From positions 990,944-1,054,943 of the forward strand of contig KZ627150.1 in assembly GCA_002917775.1 (NCBI GenBank): 64,000 nt of DNA, written 5' to 3'. Both the position numbers and the translations under genes were made by a program. This DNA is from Glaciozyma antarctica PI12. Taxonomy: Eukaryota; Basidiomycota; Microbotryomycetes; Kriegeriales; Camptobasidiaceae. The notes below the pieces were generated by a model. It worked only from the letters and a program-made list of their open reading frames with translations, was not told where the DNA came from and ran no database searches. Of this stretch, positions 63,704 through 64,000 are shown in pieces. How positions within the stretch are numbered: the first letter of the stretch is position 1; each line of letters starts with the position of its first letter.

Positions 63704-64000
63704 ATCGTCGTCGTCGTCGTCGTGTTGAGAGGGAGGAGCCAAGCCCGAGGAAGCTGAGGCGGTGACGAGGGCTGCTACCGAGCTCAGTAGTACCTCCCCT
63801 TCTGCTCTCCCTGCGATCGCTTGCGAAGTGATCTCTGGAGTTGCAGGTTCTCCTTTGCTTCAAACGAGTGGACTCGCTGAATCCCGGCCTTCGTCCCAGC
63901 ACAACGCACCACACCTTGCGAAGCTTCGCACCTCGGCTATCCTAGCGAGCTCCTTCCCAGCGAGCTGCGAGCTCCCACCATCTCGTTCCATCACTCACTG
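63704..64000. promoter_or_regulatory. Upstream flank of the DnaJ gene, right window edge
   Basis: The promoter and leader of the DnaJ gene are expected here. A (CGT)6 tract lies at 63706-63723. I see no coding region with support before the window ends. Confidence 0.45.

Overview
This window is nuclear chromosomal DNA of a GC-rich basidiomycete yeast, most likely a red yeast of the Rhodotorula/Rhodosporidium (Sporidiobolales) group. The reasons are strong G/C preference at third codon positions, very compact gene spacing, and many short introns per gene (mostly about 45-80 nt). The introns usually open with GTGCGT or GTGAGT and carry a CTGAC/CTAAC branch site close to the acceptor. The proteins resemble basidiomycete orthologues by eye; no search was possible. 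The lineage call is an inference.

Layout, left to right: ZPR1(-), PCF11(-), RPL9(+), NPC2-like(-), MRE11(-), an AVT1-like amino-acid transporter(+), an RBM39/Rsd1-type splicing factor(-), DUG3(+), PPIL2-type U-box cyclophilin(-), VPS20(+), a bZIP factor(+), SPF30/SMNDC1(-), APRT(+), PMT2-family mannosyltransferase(-), a tricalbin(+), RIO2(+), WDR5/SWD3(-), CTR86/ataxin-10(+), LEO1(-), ARFRP1/ARL3(+), 5-aminolevulinate synthase(+), acetyl-CoA acetyltransferase(+), an uncharacterised type II membrane protein with GH130-like motifs(-), KAP123/importin-4(+), a doubtful orphan or relic gene(-), an ER cyclophilin(+), a second AVT-type transporter(+) and a DnaJ protein(-). Coordinates given for genes run from start codon to stop codon and include introns.

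The genes are housekeeping. Themes recur (RNA processing and transcription: PCF11, RBM39, PPIL2, SPF30, WDR5, LEO1; membrane traffic and contact sites: VPS20, ARFRP1, tricalbin, NPC2; glycosylation and ER folding: PMT2, cyclophilin), but I see no operon, biosynthetic cluster or defence island. Neighbours mostly alternate in strand, giving short shared promoters (86-650 bp) and very tight convergent ends (15 bp for DUG3/PPIL2, 29 bp for CTR86/LEO1). I found no mobile element, CRISPR array, tRNA or rRNA.

The interesting signals are at the level of gene structure. They are a predicted 4-nt micro-exon in the PPIL2 gene, other 12-13 nt exons, a GC-AG intron, stop-free introns whose length is a multiple of three, ACG-triplet tracts abutting start codons, a C7AA periodic tract (G-quadruplex-capable on the other strand), two conserved genes (DUG3, LEO1) whose reading frame does not close with ordinary splicing, and one unfamiliar conserved-looking membrane protein. 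I do not see a convincing new multi-gene system.
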